Part shown: piece after piece, positions 52,895 through 55,320 of the stretch
How the letters are laid out: each line of letters begins with the position of its first letter
Position numbering within the stretch: the stretch's first letter is position 1
NCBI GenBank assembly: GCA_016291405.1
Contig: JAEEXG010000011.1
Location: forward strand, 1 to 55,320
Length of the DNA: 55,320 bases
Reading direction: 5' to 3'
Origin: Lachnospiraceae bacterium
GTDB taxonomy: Bacteria > Bacillota > Clostridia > Lachnospirales > Lachnospiraceae
The notes under the pieces: generated by a model
Told to the model about the DNA's origin: nothing
Databases searched by the model: none
What the model saw: the letters and a program-made list of their open reading frames with translations, nothing else
Program-made: the position numbers and the translations under genes

Positions 52895-53058
52895 AGTTTG
52901 TCTGTTTGGCTTGAAATCTTTGTAAACAATGAATTTACGATTTTTGTAATCTCTGTTTTAAAAATAACCACAAGTGCCACCAATACTACGATAATAAGAA
53001 TCACTTCAACAGTTCCCATACCGTCTTCTTCTTTTAAAAAGTCTTTAAATGTTTTCAT
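52891..53058 (-). CDS. Flp-type (type IVb) pilin
   Basis: 55 residues, too short for usual ORF cut-offs. The start is ATG with GAGAGGAG upstream. The prepilin site is LKEEDG/MGTVEVILIIVV, with glycine before the cut and glutamate at +5, then one hydrophobic helix (about 15-33) and a short polar tail KTEITKIVNSLFTKISS. This is the standard layout of Flp1 pilins: leader, N-methylation/assembly glutamate, helix. It is the probable main pilus subunit. It lies between tadC and the DUF5702-like gene and ends in an ATGA overlap with the latter. Confidence 0.9.
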   Translation of the reverse strand: MKTFKDFLKEEDGMGTVEVILIIVVLVALVVIFKTEITKIVNSLFTKISSQTDKL

Positions 53059-53070
53059 TTTTTCTCCTCT

Positions 53071-54252
53071 CTACATGGTCCAAAAGGCCGGAACCATAAT
53101 AATTATTAATATATCTATTAAAAGGAACATCATTGGAAACAACAATTTTGTTCCTGCCTCTTCGCCTTCTTTTATTGCTGTCTGCTTTTTATATACAAAG
53201 GCTCTTTCCGATTCTTCTTCCAAAAGCTTTTTAAGACTGCTGCTTCCTTTTCTTAGGTTCTGAGATAAAAGGGCTGTAAACCTTACCATCTCCGTTGTCT
53301 TTACTCTTTCCCCAAAATGCCTGTAAACTAAGGGTTCTGATATACCGCTTTGAAGCTCGTTTATCGATACTCCCATTTCAGCATATAAAGGACTTTTCTT
53401 TCCTTTCTTTTTTAATCCCTCCAAATATATGGCATTCCAGACATTTCTGATTGTCATTCCCGTTGCCTGATATAAAGACATCTTTTGAAGCAATGCAGGA
53501 TATTCTTTCATTATTTCTTTTTTGCGCTTTTCGTTTGCCTTTTTTTCATCTTTCTTTTGCCCTAATATACAGGACACAGAAGCTACCATTGCTCCAAATA
53601 AATATATTGGATTTCTCTTTTTTTCGGGCACCCTGTAGCCAACAGCTTTTCCGTCTATTTCCTTAGGAAGATAGACTTCACTGTCAGCCACATTCAATGA
53701 ATCTCTAAGCTTAGCCATCAGTTCATTTTTATACGCCCTCATCATCACACCGGGTCCCGGCTTTACCAGGACTTTAACAATAAGAGAATCGTTAAAATCT
53801 TTATATTGTGCCAAAATGCTAACTTTTAAGACGGATTCTTCTGTGGTAAGAATCTCTCCTGTTTCGCTAACAATCGTGTAATCATCAAATGTAAATGAAA
53901 AATCAAAAGGCAATCCTTTAATCTTTTCATATAGATTTAAATCTTCAGTTATATTGGTTAGCTCTTTGTTTTCTCCAAGCATCTCTTTGATAATTCGTTC
54001 TTTATTGTTTTCAAAGAGTTCCTCACATTCTTCTTTTGTATAATCTCTTTGATTAACACTAAACTCTATATCTTCGATTACAAGGCCGTCCACATCGGCT
54101 TCCAAAACATATTTGCTGCTTTCTTCATTCGGCCCATTTCTCTGTATGATATCTTCAATTTCCACAGAGGCTTCTCCTGAAAAAATGTAGAGAATAATTC
54201 CTGTTACAAAGATTAAAGCTGCTATGATTCCTGTTCTTTTATCTATTTTCAT
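53071..54252 (-). CDS. tadC: TadC-like inner-membrane protein with a large N-terminal extracytoplasmic domain
   Basis: 393 residues from the ATG at 54252, whose ATGA overlaps the tadB stop; the longer frame to 54312 lies inside tadB. There is one helix at about 8-25, an acidic domain of about 185 residues outside the membrane (27-212, beta-rich, FSFTFDDYTIVSETGEILTTEES), a second helix at 215-230, then a type II secretion F domain (about 245-390) with YPALLQKMSLYQATGMTIRNVWNAI and EEAGTKLLFPMMFLLIDILIIIMVPA. The F domain is the platform that the CpaF ATPase drives. Normal TadC lacks the N-terminal domain. Confidence 0.85.
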   Translation of the reverse strand: MKIDKRTGIIAALIFVTGIILYIFSGEASVEIEDIIQRNGPNEESSKYVLEADVDGLVIEDIEFSVNQRDYTKEECEELFENNKERIIKEMLGENKELTNITEDLNLYEKIKGLPFDFSFTFDDYTIVSETGEILTTEESVLKVSILAQYKDFNDSLIVKVLVKPGPGVMMRAYKNELMAKLRDSLNVADSEVYLPKEIDGKAVGYRVPEKKRNPIYLFGAMVASVSCILGQKKDEKKANEKRKKEIMKEYPALLQKMSLYQATGMTIRNVWNAIYLEGLKKKGKKSPLYAEMGVSINELQSGISEPLVYRHFGERVKTTEMVRFTALLSQNLRKGSSSLKKLLEEESERAFVYKKQTAIKEGEEAGTKLLFPMMFLLIDILIIIMVPAFWTM

Positions 54253-54986
54253 ACTTCTATATCCAATATCCTTTTTCCGACATATACAGCCCCCATATAT
54301 CCAAGCAGGCACGCCGTCATCAGTATTCTTCCTTTGTAATCTTGATAAAGAACATTAAAATATCCAACGGAGGTTACTTCTAAGTACATCATTATAAAAA
54401 ATGGCATAATTTCCATAATTCTCAGTTCCAGCTTCTTTTCGGACAATAATGTATCTATCTCTTTGTCAACGTTTATTCCCCCGCGTATCCTTTCCGCGGT
54501 ATTAAGAAGAACCTCCGTGATATTTCCACCGTTACGCTTGGCGCTTTTACACACTTCGCTAAAAAGCAAAATGTCCTTTTCATGGCTTCTTTTCGCCAAG
54601 TCTTCAATTAAATCTTCCAAGGTAATGTTTATTTCCATTCCTTTTTTGATTCTTACTATTTCATCCGCCATAAGACTGTTTTCGCCGTAAAACAGCTTTA
54701 TGTCTTTGTAGGCTTCCAAAAAGGCATTTTCTACCGAATAGCCTGCTTTAATGTTTACGCTTACGCTAAAAAGCACTTCCGAAAACTCTTCTACGAGTTT
54801 TTTCTTTCTTTTCTTTATAAGCATGGTCTTAAAATATTTAAAAAATAAGTAAAACCCCGGGCTTAACAAAAGAAACACCACCCATGATCGATAAAAGAAA
54901 TAAGATATTGCCAATATCCCCAATGCATATATACCTATTGCCATCGCCCATTCTTTCTTCGATAAGTCATATTTAAGATAGTCCAT
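54249..54986 (-). CDS. tadB: TadB-like type II secretion F-domain protein
   Basis: 245 residues. Two helices at about 15-50 and two at the C-terminus (about 195-240) flank the cytoplasmic F domain, with EFSEVLFSVSVNIKAGYSVENAFLEAYKDI and LLFSEVCKSAKRNGGNITEVLLNTAERI. It is the inner-membrane platform partner of TadC in pilus assembly. It overlaps the end of cpaF by 14 bases and tadC by 4, so the whole stretch is one transcription unit. Confidence 0.92.
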   Translation of the reverse strand: MDYLKYDLSKKEWAMAIGIYALGILAISYFFYRSWVVFLLLSPGFYLFFKYFKTMLIKKRKKKLVEEFSEVLFSVSVNIKAGYSVENAFLEAYKDIKLFYGENSLMADEIVRIKKGMEINITLEDLIEDLAKRSHEKDILLFSEVCKSAKRNGGNITEVLLNTAERIRGGINVDKEIDTLLSEKKLELRIMEIMPFFIMMYLEVTSVGYFNVLYQDYKGRILMTACLLGYMGAVYVGKRILDIEV

Positions 54987-55320
54987 TAAAGCTTTCCCAA
55001 TCCTTTAGTTTTTTGCTGTTGTACAACTCATTTATCTTTTTTAATTCGTCTTTATCCCACTCGTATAAAGTCCGAAGTTTTACTTCACCGTCTACAAATC
55101 CTTCCACTTCACAAATCTGAAGCACCACTCTTTTTCTGTTTCTTAATCTTCCCAAGTGAACAAAAACATCTATAGCTCCGGCAATCTGTCCTCTGATTGC
55201 ATATAAAGGAATATCCATTCCTCCAAGCACCATGGTTTCAAGTCTTGAAATCATATCTTTTGCCGAGTTTCCATGGCCGGTTGAAAGGGATCCGTCATGT
55301 CTTGTATTCGCATCTTGACA
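54973..55320 (-). CDS. cpaF: CpaF/TadA-family secretion ATPase, C-terminal part (partial, start off the right edge)
   Basis: 115 residues visible, with the frame open to the right edge. The segment NTRHDGSLSTGHGNSAKDM is the CpaF His-box region, followed by SRLETMVLGGMDIPLYAIRGQIAGAIDVFVHLGRL, a hallmark of CpaF. The C-terminus ELYNSKKLKDWESF is typical of the family's end. CpaF hydrolyses ATP to power Tad pilus assembly. The Walker A part and probably cpaE, tadZ or the operon promoter lie outside the window. Confidence 0.95.
   Translation of the reverse strand, partial: CQDANTRHDGSLSTGHGNSAKDMISRLETMVLGGMDIPLYAIRGQIAGAIDVFVHLGRLRNRKRVVLQICEVEGFVDGEVKLRTLYEWDKDELKKINELYNSKKLKDWESFNGLS

Overview
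This window looks like chromosomal DNA of an anaerobic Gram-positive of the Clostridia, most likely a member of the Lachnospiraceae. The evidence is low-to-moderate GC, A/T-rich intergenic spacers with strong AGGAGG-type ribosome binding sites, a meso-diaminopimelate dehydrogenase, a XylFII/LytS/YesN-type sugar sensor, a GntR-LacI type AraR, a split transketolase, a holB-ricT-yaaR cluster and a Clostridia-style Tad pilus locus. No rRNA, tRNA, CRISPR array, prophage, transposase or plasmid gene was seen, and no gene-free stretch exceeds about 200 bases. Gene density is high and most genes lie on the minus strand.

Layout, left to right. 1-2003: a membrane-anchored TIM-barrel glycosidase-like protein, cut by the left edge. 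2100-6014: carB and rpe. 6139-9141: a compact operon of a TrmB-like regulator, ddh and lysA (lysine and cell-wall precursor supply), with an ideal promoter and a palindrome at the start site. 9199-12312: a HelD-type RNA polymerase recycling ATPase with an unexpected C-terminal domain that resembles the N-terminal domain of glycoside hydrolase family 31. 12456-12905: free methionine-(R)-sulfoxide reductase.

13052-22306: a sugar-uptake and sensing region. It encodes a ChvE-type binding lipoprotein, a double-ATPase subunit and a permease, then a second, XylF-like lipoprotein, a YesN-type response regulator, a YesM/LytS-type kinase and a membrane-anchored sugar-binding sensor. 22409-24013: a polytopic GtrII-like membrane protein. 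24066-29461: the pentose operon araR-araK-araD-transketolase (two subunits), with a perfect 20-bp palindrome upstream. This operon feeds arabinose- and xylose-derived pentulose phosphates into the pentose phosphate pathway; rpe at the left belongs to the same pathway. 29555-30613: a TraX-like membrane protein.

30654-34174: an ABC exporter pair (FtsX/MacB type). 34247-40296: housekeeping genes (rRNA/tRNA methyltransferases, lgt, acpP, ricT, holB, yaaR, a guanylate-kinase-like protein, an HD protein). 40477-42291: a heparinase II/III-like protein. 42329-46340: a small-molecule-kinase-like protein, a long-type glucose-6-phosphate isomerase, a TSCPD protein and murG. 46405-48857: HIT protein, flavodoxin-SCP2 fusion and rhomboid protease.

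48935-55320: a Tad-type pilus/secretion operon read leftwards from beyond the right edge: CpaF ATPase end, TadB, an unusual TadC with a large extracytoplasmic domain, a 55-residue Flp-type pilin, a DUF5702-like protein, a TadE-like protein with two metal-binding-like C-terminal modules, a prepilin peptidase, a second TadE-like protein and a DUF6382-like membrane protein. The strongest candidates for something undescribed are the HelD-GH31N fusion, the TrmB-like/ddh/lysA regulatory unit and the unusual parts of the Tad locus. Family assignments come from reading motifs and overall sequence by eye; no database search was run.
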